Assembly: GCA_964030785.1 (NCBI GenBank)
Contig: OZ034978.1
Coordinates: 15,889,453-15,953,452 of the forward strand
Source: Siderastrea siderea
Lineage: Eukaryota > Cnidaria > Anthozoa > Scleractinia > Rhizangiidae
Length of the DNA stretch: 64,000 nt
Direction: 5' to 3'
Each line of letters begins with the position of its first letter. Position 1 is the stretch's first letter. The notes beneath the pieces are model-generated. The model saw only the letters and a program-made list of their open reading frames with translations. It was not told the DNA's origin and searched no databases. Position numbers and translations under genes: made by a program. Positions 56,601 to 62,399 of the stretch are shown here, piece after piece.

Positions 56601-59600
56601 TTTTAATACAGGAACTTCAAATAATATTCTTTTAGCGGAAGTTTAAGTGGGGAAAGTTTATAGTACGCGGAATACACGGTAAGGTTTTCCTATTTTCTGC
56701 TTACCGCATACAACGTACCAAGTTGAATAAAAATAATTTCTGTGTATCGCGGAGCCGGCTTGGCGGCGACGCAAAATAGTTCATGTGAAGGGGCATATAT
56801 TATGCAGTTGAGCCGAAATCTGTTGGGACTTATACCTGTATATGCACAAGACAACCGAGCGAAGTATGCTTAGGTGTGTGAGGAAATGTGTATCTTACTG
56901 TATATGTGATGTTAGCACAGACGGCATAGAAATATTCGCTCACCATTCGACGATCCCGCTCAGATATGATTGCTGATGTTTTTCTTCCTGATGGTTGGAA
57001 CTGATCCTGGTTTTAAATATTTCCTTGTACCTTTCTTACAAAATGCTCGAGTAAAACATTCAGCCGTAAAAATGCACAGAGCAAACAGTGTCCAACAGGA
57101 TTGAAGTCCTTCCGGTCAGCCACGCAAACGAAGCCTTTCCGCTTAAAATAAACGTACCCACTCGTCAGTGAACTGTGAATGGAAATTTCCGATTCATCGA
57201 TGCTTTCTTTGCCGTAATCTTCAGCAACAGAGCGCCGACCACGCATACTGCAGCTCAAAATCAAAGAAATGAATCTTGCTAATCCTCACACCTCTCCGAA
57301 TGCATAAGAAAGTAGCCACGTTTCTTTTGTTGCGTTGAGACTTCTACGTCACTTCCTCTCTTGGCCAACTCGGCCCAACTCGTCCCGTTCATTTTTGAAT
57401 TGAGTAATGGCGGCAAGCCGAATTCGAAAATTACAGTTAAAATAATTGGACTTCCCGTACGAATTTCGACTTAAAACTTTGTACGGTGAGTCATATGTAC
57501 TTATATTTTCGAAATATGGAGAGAACACAAAATTCATATTTTTGATCATAGTAGCACTTTAACCTTTCTATAAACTGCACAATTATGCCATAACTGCTTC
57601 TTTAGTTAAATAAACTCGCAATTCAGCCTGCCTCAAGTGTAACTAGTTACACATAAATTAATATAAGCCTGTAGCTTACAATTATATAGGTTCGAATGGA
57701 AGCAGATTGAAGAAGACAGGAAAGAACATGATCTTCTTAGAATCGTTTATTTTGAAGCCAATCTTTCATTACAAATCATTTTCTTTTGAACTAACCTCCT
57801 TCTTAAGAGTAGATATCCAAATTTTGCTGCCTTGAGGCATCATTTAACCTTGAAATAATAGGAAATCCAAGGAAGCATGTGTTGACCCTTTGAACCGAAC
57901 TCGAAATTGATGAATTCAACCGTTTTCTCTGAGCCCGCAATGATAAGGCTGCTGACCAAAAGCGGCTCATTCATTACCAGTCTCTCCGAGAATCCAAAAT
58001 GGCGGCTGCTCCTGACTCTGTTTTTCTTGCTCTTTTAAAAGATTGCATTCTGCTAAGAATTCACTCCTGAATCGTTTTTTGGGACCTGTGGAGACTCAGA
58101 ACAAATTCATCCCTGCAGAAGTTCAAAAACTAAGGGTTTTCATCGGTAAATTGCGGGGACTGACTCCCTGAATATTAAGACAAAATATAAGCAACTAATG
58201 CTGAACAATTCAAATATGATCATGTAAATTAACAAGGTAAAGTAAAACTAATTATTTTTTGACAATTGAATTTTTCTGTTTTATGGTTAATTCTTGCACA
58301 GACTAAGCATAACATTCCAAGCAGAAATTGAGACTTGTTGCTTATCAAGTCTGAAAACTGTGTTGGATACATTTACTTTGTAGTGATAGCAGTTTTGTTT
58401 TTTGATCACACAGCAGATCAGACATTAGAATAATACTCACCACCTTGTAAGATCCTCATTATTTTAGTCCTTTCAACGAGGATATTGAAGGAACCCAGCA
58501 AAGATCTTAGGAAAATCCTTGCAATGATGTTTGTAAGGATCCTCATCAAATCTTTGAAGATTCTGTCAACTGTGTCAAATTTTTCAAGGATTTTGTAAGA
58601 TCTTGTGAAGGAACCTTGTATGGTACCCAGATCAAAGCAAAAACTTTAACGGAATGTTTTCAAGATCTTTGAAATCCTTGAGGATCTTGCAGGATCCTTG
58701 CAAAGATCTTGTAAAGATGTCAATAATTATTGGCATAAAATTACAGATTCCTTGCAAGATCCTGATCAAATCCTTACGAATCCTTTCTAAGATCTTTATA
58801 GGATCCTTAAATGGATCTTTTTAGGTCTTCGAAGGAACTTCATTAAATCCTTGAGGATCTTGAAGGAACCTTGCACAAATCTTGTAAAGATCTTAACAAG
58901 GATCCTTGGGAGATCCTGACCAAATCCTTAAGGATCCTAGCAAAGATCTTAACAAGATCCTTAATCTTTTTAAGATCTTTGAAAGATCCTCATTGAATCC
59001 TTGAGGATCTCGAAGGATCCTTGCACAGATCTTGCAAAGATCTTGACAAGGAGCCTTGTAAGATCCTGACCAAATCCTTGAGGATCCTGGCTAAGATCTT
59101 AACAAGATCCTTGAAAGGATCCTTTTAAGATCTTTGAAAGATCCTTGTTTAGTCCTCGAGGAACTTGAAGGATCCTTGCAAAGATCTTGTGAAGATCTTG
59201 ATAAGGATCCTAAAGAGATCCTGACCAAATCCTTGAGGATCCTTGCTAAGATCTTTAAAAGATCCTTGAAAGGATCCTTTTAAGATCTTTGAAAGATCCT
59301 TGTTTAGTCCTTGAGGATCTTGAAGGATCCTTGCAAAGATCTTTGCTAGGATCTTTATTAGGATCTTTGTAGGATCCTTGGAAGATCTTTGTCAAATCCT
59401 TGAGGATCTTAACAAATGATTTTGCATATAAAGATCTTTGAAGATCTTTCAAAGATCCTTTAAGGATCCTTTCAAGATCCTTGTCTTTAAGGATCTTTGG
59501 CAGGTCTTTGACAATCCTTAAAGATCCTTGAAGATTGTGTGAGGTTTTTCACCAGGGACTGCACCTGAGTGTTAGTACATATGGCAGTTCATGTTTTTGA

Positions 59601-62134
59601 CGGCTCAGGGGTGTCACAGTCACGTTTCAAATTATTGAACGAAAAGTGGTAAAGAAACTTTGTATATTTCCACTTGAAGACATGATGTGTAAATTAGAAA
59701 TCATGTTAAATTCCAATGCGCAGGTAACATGAAAAGAACCCATCAAAAATTTTAGCATATACTTTTTACCATGAAGGGAATGCATGAATATTAACTGACA
59801 AGTTTCATTTTGTGAAAAACATAGATGCCAGACTGTCAAATGATGCCAGTGAAGCACAGCAAGTTGATGGCACCAATAAGTCTGAAAAGAATGCCGCAGA
59901 TCATCAAAACATGACAGATGGAAATGAAAATAGCCAAACCAGTCAACCTGGCCTAGTGGTAAAACAGAAAGCAACACAATCTGCTGCAGATAAATCAACA
60001 ACTTCAGGTATGTTCCTCCCCACGGTTAGCCTGCAATACAGATATTCTCTGAGCATACCAGTATACATCCCCCCCCCCCCACAAACATTTGACTGTTGTA
60101 ACAATCACTGACCACCAGGCAAACATGTTTATTATGAATGGTTGCAATAATCACATTGATTTCACTTTTCATTACTACAAGGCAATGCTATTCAAAAATA
60201 AATTGATGAGTTTCAATTCTTTAAAACACAGATCATGCCCAGAGAGACACAAGTCAGGAAAACGTAAAGCAGACGGAAAGCTTGGTCAAGGATATCAGCC
60301 AGTCTAATGATACTAGTAACCAACAAAAAGCTGATGGCACTGACAACTCTGGAAAGAAAGCCAAATATGATGAAAGCAGGCCAGATGGAAACAAGGAGAA
60401 CCAAGCAGGTCAACCTGGCCCAGTGGATAAACAGAAAGAAAAGGAAAATACTTGTGATAAATCAACAGCTACTGAGGTAGTTGAGCAACATGTCAACTGT
60501 GCACGGCTAGACGGTAAAAAAATATTGCAACAAGTCTTGTTTTGATTGTTTCATTGTTCATTCGAAAAACAGGTTCTTGAAATGAAAAAAAGAAATGAAT
60601 GTTACAATAACCATATTCCCTTCTTATTTCTTCAAGGGACTGCTATTCCATTTAAACTATAAATGAACTCACAAGTTTCTTTTTGTAAAAAAAAAATTAG
60701 ATGCCAAGAGAGACACCAGACGAGCAAACAAACAGAAGACAGAAAACCCAAACAAGGATGCCAGGCAGTCTAATGATGCCAGGAAACGACAAAAAGTTGA
60801 TGACGCCAACATTCCTGGAAAGAATGCCAGAGATGATGAAGGGAGACCAGATAAAGACAACGAGAACCAAGCAGGTCAACCTGGCCCAGTGGATAAACAG
60901 AAAGAAAAGGAAAATGCTTGTGATAAATCAACAGCTACAGGTATGTTCAGCTACACATCAACTGTGCATGGCTAGACGGTTAAAAATTATTGTAATAAGT
61001 CTTGTTTTGACTGTTTCATTCTTCATTCTAAAAATGGATTGTTGAAACAAAAAAAAAAGAAATTAATGTTACAATAACCATATTTTCTTCTTTTTTGTTC
61101 AAGGGATTGCTATTCCCCTTCAATTGTAAATTCATAAACTCCCAAGTTTCCATTTTTGAAAACCATAGATACCCAGAAAGACACCACTAGGGCAACCAAA
61201 CAGCAGACAGAGAGCCCTGACAAAGATGCCAGGAAGTTTAATGATGCCAGCAAAGGACAGAAAGTTGATGGTGCCAACAATCCTGGAAAGAATGCCGCAG
61301 ATGATGAAAGCAGGCCAGATAGAAATGACAAGAACCCAACAAGACAACCTTGCCCAGTGGAAACACAGAAAGAAACACAATCTGCTTCCGATAAATCAAC
61401 AGCTTCAGGTACAGTATGTTTAGCAGTAATCATGTGGGTGCATGGTTAGACTGTACAAATGCAGAGGCACTTTCCACAACTTCTTAAGGACTTTCAGTTG
61501 GTTTGCCTGGCAAGTTTTGTCAACTGTTGGAATGAATATTTTTAGGAAGCAAAACAGCTGATTGAACAGGAACATGTTCTGTAGTTGTGAAGAACCAATT
61601 GAAAATAAATCTGATTATTCCCATGTACAGCACAAACAGCTGTGACAATTCATGTGGCCTTGAGATGAGGGGAATAGACCCACCACCTGTCCTTTCAGTA
61701 CCTGAATGTACGATTATTCCTTAGACTACTAACTACATATACCTGTAGATTTTTTTGATATATTTTCCAAGCAGGGTTCATATGTAACACTAGGGTCCGC
61801 ACTCAGCTGTACAGCCCTTAACGACAACTCTGCTACATAATTTTAGGGGAAAGATATTAAAATGTAACAAAAATTGGAATCCTGGGAAGGGGAAGGGGGA
61901 AGAACCAGCAAGACCAATGCTTGTACTTCAGAGGCTAATAAAATGTATACAGGTCTACCCCAATAGCTCTTTTGATTAATTTAAATTACAAAACAAAAAC
62001 ATTAACACTGTCTGCACTGTTGTTTGTTTACTTCCAAAACAGAGGATACCACAAAAAGAAAACGGAAAAGAAAGGAACAAAGGTCAAGGAAAGACAGAAG
62101 AGAAAAGAAAAGGAGAGAACAGGAATTAGAGTGA
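32287..62134 (+). CDS. UAS - coiled coil - UBX-like protein with tandem cassette C-terminus (24 exons found, 5' end missing)
   Basis: Twenty-four exons chain with GT-AG borders and matching phases into about 901 residues plus an unidentified start. Order: Ser/Thr/Ala/Pro-rich disorder (exon 1); linker exons with RPSRPSRTGRP; UAS-like domain (exons 8-11: VATCLQLLQDAC, SHAFEELCWQARESGRGIVV, FWFFWTAEIS, RIIFLCLTTTRNPAFIGQFI); coiled coil (exons 12-15: SSWRDERARQDRDLHEAMQK); UBX-like beta-grasp (exons 16-17: TKIFIRTLYGEKLQRAF, EVYDWAGSLPGMPLYFTL); short acidic exons; four duplicated cassettes; basic tail. The UAS-coiled coil-UBX order is known from FAF1/FAF2, cofactors of the p97/VCP segregase. 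Recruitment of p97 by this protein is inference. The FAF N-terminal UBA is not seen. Long introns are packed with transposons. It could alternatively be two genes split in the 7.5 kb introns, but the phases argue for one. Confidence 0.82.
32966..33016 (+). CDS. Exon 2
   Basis: 51 bp, phase 1-1, acceptor CTCTTAAG, donor ATG|GTGAGT. Reads RATRRYLTTLAEGRSNH. Confidence 0.7.
33053..33595. repeat. Tandem duplication (~317-bp unit) in intron 2
   Basis: GAGTTAAAAAATAAGACTAT and GGGAGTGTGTGTGACTGTTT at 33053 recur at 33370. ATTTAACAGCGTGATGATTT and GGGAAAACATGTTCTCAAGA recur in both copies, with only a few substitutions. Confidence 0.85.
33647..33682 (+). CDS. Exon 3
   Basis: 36-bp microexon, phase 1-1, acceptor GGTTTTCCAG, donor ATG|GTAAGG. 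Reads DAEIALNIYDVD. Confidence 0.7.
34003..34105 (-). mobile_element. Short retroposon tail (also at 33272-33360)
   Basis: ATAACTGCTCAGTTAAGTTA, AAAGCCCACAAGAGCTTGGA and an ACAACAACAACACTTTATTT end occur here and at 33272-33360. Read on the minus strand it ends AAATAAAGTGTTGTTGTTGTTG, the same tail as the LINE at 41200-42825, so these may be SINE or LINE 3' ends of one family in opposite orientation. Confidence 0.55.
34187..34665. mobile_element. 479-bp TTAA MITE (Kolobok/piggyBac-like signature)
   Basis: AGGAGAAGGTCACTCCAGAA at 34187 pairs with the inverse copy ending at 34665. The inverted repeats run ~220 bp on each side with few mismatches (TTTTTTGAAATTGCCAATA and TTCCTCTCCAAAGAGGGCC are shared). 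Directly flanked by TTAA (34183-34186, 34666-34669). No coding. Inserted in intron 3. Confidence 0.88.
34999..35061 (+). CDS. Exon 4
   Basis: 63 bp, phase 1-1, acceptor CCTCTTACAG, donor CAAG|GTAGGC. Reads DSTDLLQSPFDDDIIVVNNP: acidic and then hydrophobic. The SPFDDDIIVV core resembles a SUMO-interacting motif (V/I-rich core after acidic residues), which is inference only. Confidence 0.72.
35674..35996. repeat. Two-copy tandem duplication, ~161-bp unit, intron 4
   Basis: AGGTTTTTAATATTTTGTTG through GTGCAAAGTTTCAAACAATT occurs at 35674-35834 and again at 35835-35996, almost identical. A recent slippage or unequal-exchange product. Confidence 0.9.
36101..36196 (+). CDS. Exon 5, RPSRPSRTGRP basic linker
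   Basis: 96 bp, phase 1-1, acceptor CTAAATACAG, donor ACAG|GTAAAC. Reads AVPARPSRPSRTGRPARTST: an Arg/Pro/Ser/Thr-rich low-complexity linker. Confidence 0.72.
36368..36406 (+). CDS. Exon 6
   Basis: 39 bp, phase 1-1, acceptor CCTTGTGTAG, donor AGGG|GTAAGT. Reads GFRGTPFHGEGIR. Confidence 0.68.
36701..36742 (+). CDS. Exon 7
   Basis: 42 bp, phase 1-1, acceptor TCTCTTAACAG, donor GGAG|GTATGT. Reads AGIVSQDLSAYGLG. Confidence 0.7.
36885..37400. mobile_element. Repeat element headed by a long hairpin, intron 7
   Basis: ATTATTTGCCGGCC, GGTCCGTATTGAGAAAAACT and GTCTTGAGTACGGCC (36897-36965) pair with their inverse copies up to about 37043, a near-perfect ~65-bp stem. The following GC-rich stretch to about 37375 (GCCCGTTCCGTTGACCGCGG, ACCAATCAGATTGCAGG) ends near TAAATGTACATATTATTTAT, echoing the left flank ACATATATATTATTT, possibly a target duplication. 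From memory, this hairpin is a common cnidarian repeat. Confidence 0.65.
37587..37702 (+). CDS. Exon 8, start of UAS-like domain
   Basis: 116 bp, phase 1-0, acceptor TACTTGTAG, donor GAAGAG|GTAATG. Reads GINEVSRSDEVATCLQLLQD, ACTESNISVPPFLSHAFEE. The FLSHAFEE segment corresponds to the helix that opens UAS domains (F..S...A...A). Confidence 0.8.
38115..38212 (+). CDS. Exon 9, UAS-like domain
   Basis: 98 bp, phase 0-2, acceptor TTTTCTTGTTTCAG, donor TTGAG|GTAGTC. Reads LCWQARESGRGIVVVLLNER, MTTNDQKRKDIL. The A....R.(L/I)(L/V)V(Y/V)L pattern followed by a charged helix is the UAS/thioredoxin-like first strand. Confidence 0.82.
38943..39375. repeat. GC-rich palindromic repeat array (TCTCGGCGAGAT), left
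   Basis: About 430 bp built from short words ATCTCGGCGAGAT, ATCGCGGCAATCTCGCCGAG and AAATATCGCGCCGAGA, most of them self-complementary. All six frames are long and Arg/Ser/Asp-rich only because of the repeat. Located ~0.6 kb inside the left TIR of the 38318-44604 element. Confidence 0.9.
39450..41190. other. MULE-like element interior, no gene recognised
   Basis: Contains GATCAGAAACG- and AACGAGCAGC-type short repeats near 39612-39645 and several short open frames without domains. There is no transposase motif I can see. Confidence 0.45.
41200..42825 (+). mobile_element. 5'-truncated LINE with (GTT)n tail, nested in the MULE-like element
   Basis: Begins in RT: NYNRGVRQGCILSPLLFNLY (41210-41434), then after a frameshift YADDLVLISQSASGLQKQID (YADD box at 41419-41430). 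42089-42697 gives the C-terminal part with KHRRAVAKLRVGNHNLRIET, PEHLRICQNCSSNEVENEEH, VLNCSRY (C-x2-C...H...C zf-RVT-like knuckle) and a stop. The 3' end is AATAAAGTGTGTTGTTGTTG, a microsatellite tail rather than poly-A, as in CR1/L2-type LINEs. Frameshifts and loss of the 5' half make it dead. Confidence 0.82.
43490..44000. repeat. GC-rich palindromic repeat array (TCTCGCCGCGATCTCG), right
   Basis: Same repeat family as 38943-39375, here mainly GAGATTTCCCGTATCTCGCC and GATCTCGGCGAGAATCGCGG units. Located ~0.6 kb inside the right TIR, so the two arrays are symmetrically placed in the element. Confidence 0.9.
44615..45700. other. Rest of intron 9
   Basis: No exon needed or recognised. A frame at 45383-45454 after a good acceptor (GTCTGGTTTCAG) has no compatible donor. 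Two close direct repeats AAAGTCAACTTTACTCATAA and AAAGTCAGCTTTACTTACT lie near 45215-45250. Confidence 0.4.
45717..45790 (+). CDS. Exon 10, UAS-like domain
   Basis: 74 bp, phase 2-1, donor AAAAAG|GTAAAA. Reads VNQLTHEDFWFFWTAEISSC EGQK: the FW.W.(D/E)(V/I) strand of UAS domains (compare FITWAWDVT in FAF1 and MLFWACSTN in FAF2). The acceptor is the weak GGGTGCTACACAG; an in-phase alternative 12 bp upstream (after CATTGAAG, exon start 45705) would add four residues. This exon was found because its phases are exactly those needed between exons 9 and 11. Confidence 0.72.
46077..46172 (+). CDS. Exon 11, UAS-like domain end
   Basis: 96 bp, phase 1-1, acceptor TCTGCATTTCAG, donor ATAG|GTGAGA. Reads VIDLYGGDNYTERIIFLCLT, TTRNPAFIGQFI. 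The hydrophobic strand and the F(I/L)G.(I/L) turn match the late UAS region (..YPFLA.I....(R).(V).R.EG). Confidence 0.82.
46476..46554 (+). CDS. Exon 12, helix after UAS
   Basis: 79 bp, phase 1-2, acceptor AATACATACAG, donor CAAAG|GTAGAT. Reads DTDMDELVTERIMERARNLI, SALTDQ. Corresponds to the D.L...L......N..L segment after the UAS domain in FAF proteins. Confidence 0.8.
46693..46777 (+). CDS. Exon 13, coiled coil
   Basis: 85 bp, phase 2-0, acceptor TTTTTTCTTGTCAG, donor GAAAAG|GTTAGG. Reads RAEHSSWRDERARQDRDLHE, AMQKEAAEK. The (R)..QD..(L/Y)(H/Q)E(A/S)...(E/D) pattern is the hallmark of the linker helix between UAS and UBX. Confidence 0.85.
47327..47377 (+). CDS. Exon 14, coiled coil (duplicated exon, copy 1)
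   Basis: 51 bp, phase 0-0, acceptor TTAATTCACAG, donor GAGGAG|GTGGGT. Reads QQLLHAQEENQDGKAEE. Paralogous to exon 15. Confidence 0.78.
47687..47746 (+). CDS. Exon 15, coiled coil (duplicated exon, copy 2)
   Basis: 60 bp, phase 0-0, acceptor AATTTCTCTCAG, donor GAGAAG|GTTAGT. Reads QQEMLHVDAEKKKMDERAEK. Confidence 0.78.
48295..48414 (+). CDS. Exon 16, UBX-like domain
   Basis: 120 bp, phase 0-0, acceptor TTTGTCTGGCAG, donor TTCCAG|GTAGGA. Reads IRQARKRRLPSEPGGGTKIF, IRTLYGEKLQRAFDKTALFQ. LP.EP......I.IR...G....R.F....L matches the start of UBX domains. Confidence 0.87.
48568..48693 (+). CDS. Exon 17, UBX-like domain
   Basis: 126 bp, phase 0-0, acceptor TCATTGGTAG, donor CGG|GTTAGT. Reads EVYDWAGSLPGMPLYFTLQR, GATTVRHTDPLGSDEVLNIC, ER. 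VYDW.GS.......F.L is typical of UBX helix 1 and strand 3. The FPR loop that contacts p97 in FAF1-type UBX domains is not recognisable (RGATTV at that place), so p97 binding by this domain is uncertain. Confidence 0.85.
48939..48974 (+). CDS. Exon 18, acidic microexon
   Basis: 36 bp, phase 0-0, acceptor TTATCATGCAG, donor TCTGAG|GTAAGG. Reads DETEMAEFNMSE. Confidence 0.68.
49138..50339 (+). mobile_element. LINE 3' fragment with 12-bp TSD in intron 18
   Basis: Flanked by the direct repeat AATAAAACTTAA (49126-49137 and 50340-50351). A 307-codon frame (49160-50083) is open from near the 5' end: NKPVFYIKYFHYGIQTTRDL, SVTFEPYVKAFQYKVLNSIL, NLCSFCKQESETLQHFFYDC, HSSSFWKDFESYYL. This is the L1/Tx1-type post-RT region with a zf-RVT C-x2-C-x-n-H-x3-4-C knuckle. 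It ends in an A-rich tail (AATTAATAAAAAAAAAAA). The frame is intact but 5'-truncated before RT, so it is not an independent gene. Confidence 0.9.
50473..50673. mobile_element. ~200-bp element with inverted ends and homopolymer G/C runs
   Basis: GATGGACC (50473) and GGTCCATC (50666-50673) bracket it. A G-run near 50495-50506 and a C-run near 50638-50651 are placed symmetrically, so the ends form an inverted repeat interrupted by unstable homopolymers. Confidence 0.6.
50745..51300. repeat. 93-bp minisatellite, cluster 1 (6 copies)
   Basis: CTGGGTTCCTAATTGAGCCA recurs at 50745, 50838, 50931, 51024 and on, exact 93-bp period. Each unit continues GGTCCTCTGTGTCCACGCTC, GATCTTTGCCTCCAGGTTCT, AGGAGCATAACCTTAGC. 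Because 93 is divisible by 3, all frames stay open over several units; these are not genes. Confidence 0.95.
51683..51960. repeat. 93-bp minisatellite, cluster 2 (3 copies)
   Basis: Units start at 51683, 51776 and 51869, the same sequence as cluster 1. The trailing sequences are also related (ACAAAAGACTTGTGGCATAG after cluster 1, ATAACAGACTTGTGACCTAG after cluster 2), so array plus flank was duplicated, separated by ~380 bp of other sequence. Confidence 0.93.
52233..52290 (+). CDS. Exon 19
   Basis: 58 bp, phase 0-1, strong acceptor (CTTTTTTTTTCAG), donor GGAGG|GTAAGC. Reads VTFRGNVGEAEEDFSQTLE. It lies only ~26 bp upstream of the 52317-59557 repeat element. Confidence 0.75.
52330..53110. repeat. 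AAGATCTTCAAGGATCTTCA array, left
   Basis: Dozens of degenerate units combining GCCAAGATCTTCAAGGATC and TTCAAAATTCTT. Long plus-strand frames rich in Ser/Arg/Ile/Phe/Lys/Asp (PRSSRIFK.., CQDLQGSS..) are translations of the repeat. Confidence 0.93.
53477..54450. mobile_element. 974-bp Mutator-like MITE with 9-bp TSD
   Basis: The direct repeat CACAGTGTA (53468-53476 and 54451-54459) flanks GGGAGAGTTGAAAACACTGA...and its inverse ending CTCTCCC. TIRs are ~230 bp, with CCGCGGACTACCCAC, GACTACCCTATGGACTACTC, AATAATCAACCAAATTTACT and AACAGCCGCCATCTTGC shared. No coding. Nested inside 52317-59557. Confidence 0.92.
54460..55230. other. Interior of the 7.2 kb element, no gene recognised
   Basis: AT-rich with an (AAT/ATT)n patch at 54608-54632. 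Nothing else supportable. Confidence 0.4.
55236..57558. mobile_element. 2.3 kb TTAA element (Kolobok/piggyBac-like signature)
   Basis: TTAA at 55232-55235 and 57559-57562 flank AGTGCTACTACGATGAAAAT... and its inverse, ATTTTTGATCATAGTAGCACT. TIR similarity is strong for ~20 bp and weaker inward. Inside are the short frames at 55364-55784 (plus) and 57013-57264 (minus), and three diverged copies of AGGAGCTGGCTACGCGGTAC (56285-56440). No transposase motif seen. Confidence 0.7.
55364..55784 (+). CDS. Uncharacterised acidic ORF(s) inside TTAA element
   Basis: Two overlapping frames. 55364-55582 starts MSENRVKPVRHYSVRKREAR (basic). 55545-55784 continues SNLSSSSFESDLEQSYFGEV and VARLYDDSFEPLATEEEA (acidic). 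The 'YDDSFEP' patch resembles acidic N-termini of some multi-copy cnidarian proteins, but no domain follows. Possibly one frameshifted element gene. Confidence 0.28.
57600..58430. other. Interior of the 7.2 kb element, no gene recognised
   Basis: No frame or repeat worth naming. The GATC-repeat array starts after this stretch. Confidence 0.4.
58440..59545. repeat. GATC-repeat array, right (inverse orientation)
   Basis: AAGGATCCTTGCAAAGATCT, TTTTAAGATCTTTGAAAGAT and TTGAGGATCTTGAAGGATCC units, with a longer ~115-190 bp higher-order period (TCCTTGCAAAGATCTTG blocks near 58692, 59175 and 59327). Reverse-complement sense of the left array. Confidence 0.92.
59825..60007 (+). CDS. Exon 20, cassette repeat 1
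   Basis: 183 bp, phase 1-1, acceptor TGAAAAACATAG, donor TCAG|GTATGT. Reads DARLSNDASEAQQVDGTNKS, EKNAADHQNMTDGNENSQ, PGLVVKQKATQSAADKSTTS. It is shorter than the other cassettes because it lacks the first ~19 residues. Confidence 0.8.
60232..60513 (+). CDS. Exon 21, cassette repeat 2 (shifted donor)
   Basis: 282 bp, phase 1-1 if the donor is GACG|GTAAAA at 60513. Reads DHAQRDTSQENVKQTESLVK, SNDTSNQQKADGTDNSGKK, PGPVDKQKEKENTCDKSTAT, then EVVEQHVNCARLD. The donor used by the sister cassettes (ACAG|GTATGT) is mutated here to ACTGAG|GTAGTT. Splicing at GAG|GTAGTT would break the frame, whereas the downstream donor keeps it. Confidence 0.7.
60701..60940 (+). CDS. Exon 22, cassette repeat 3
   Basis: 240 bp, phase 1-1, acceptor AAAAAAATTAG, donor ACAG|GTATGT. 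Reads DAKRDTRRANKQKTENPNKD, ARQSNDARKRQKVDDANIPG, QPGPVDKQKEKENACDKSTA. KRQKVDD resembles a monopartite nuclear localisation signal. Confidence 0.82.
61169..61408 (+). CDS. Exon 23, cassette repeat 4
   Basis: 240 bp, phase 1-1, acceptor TTGAAAACCATAG, donor TCAG|GTACAG. Reads DTQKDTTRATKQQTESPDKD, ARKFNDASKGQKVDGANNPG, QPCPVETQKETQSASDKSTA. Same register as repeat 3. Confidence 0.82.
62043..62134 (+). CDS. Exon 24, terminal basic tail and stop
   Basis: Acceptor CTTCCAAAACAG, phase 1 start, stop TGA at 62132-62134. Reads EDTTKRKRKRKEQRSRKDRR, EKKRREQELE. The KRKRKRK cluster is a strong candidate nuclear localisation signal. Confidence 0.82.
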
Positions 62135-62393
62135 AAATTAATTTTAAATTAATGATAATTTTAAGAAAATTATAATGACATTAACAATAAGGCCATCACC
62201 ACAAAACATTTCATTTCCCATTGTCTGACTGACCCATTTTTTTTATAATGACCTATTGGAAGACATTTCAGATGGCAGTCATTGGAAGATAAAATCAGGG
62301 TCAGGCTCTTTAATATTTTGTCGATGTTTGTTTCTCAAGTTTTTTGAACTAACTTATCGACTCAATTTTATGAGAGAGGATGATGGGAAACAA

Positions 62394-62399
62394 TTAAAA
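62394..62399 (+). terminator. Possible polyadenylation signal ATTAAA of the UAS-UBX gene
   Basis: ATTAAA lies ~260 bp after the stop. No AATAAA occurs between the stop and this point. Weak support. Confidence 0.25.

Larger units (their letters stand above)
52317..59557. mobile_element. 7.2 kb element with inverted GATC-repeat arrays, intron 19
   Basis: CCCTGGTGAAAATCTTTGAA with AGGATCTTCAAGGATCCTTA at the left end is mirrored by the right end (...AAGATCCTTGAAGATTGTGT, then TTTTTCACCAGGG at 59557). Each end is a ~0.8-1.1 kb array of short GATC repeats in opposite orientation. The middle holds two further nested transposons (53477-54450, 55236-57558). No target duplication seen (flanks CTTGTACAC and ACTGCACCT). 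Same architecture as the 38318-44604 element but a different sequence family. Confidence 0.72.

Noticed and set aside
52308..59566. 9-bp target duplication for the GATC element
   Set aside because: CTTGTACAC and ACTGCACCT do not match; no TSD can be claimed.
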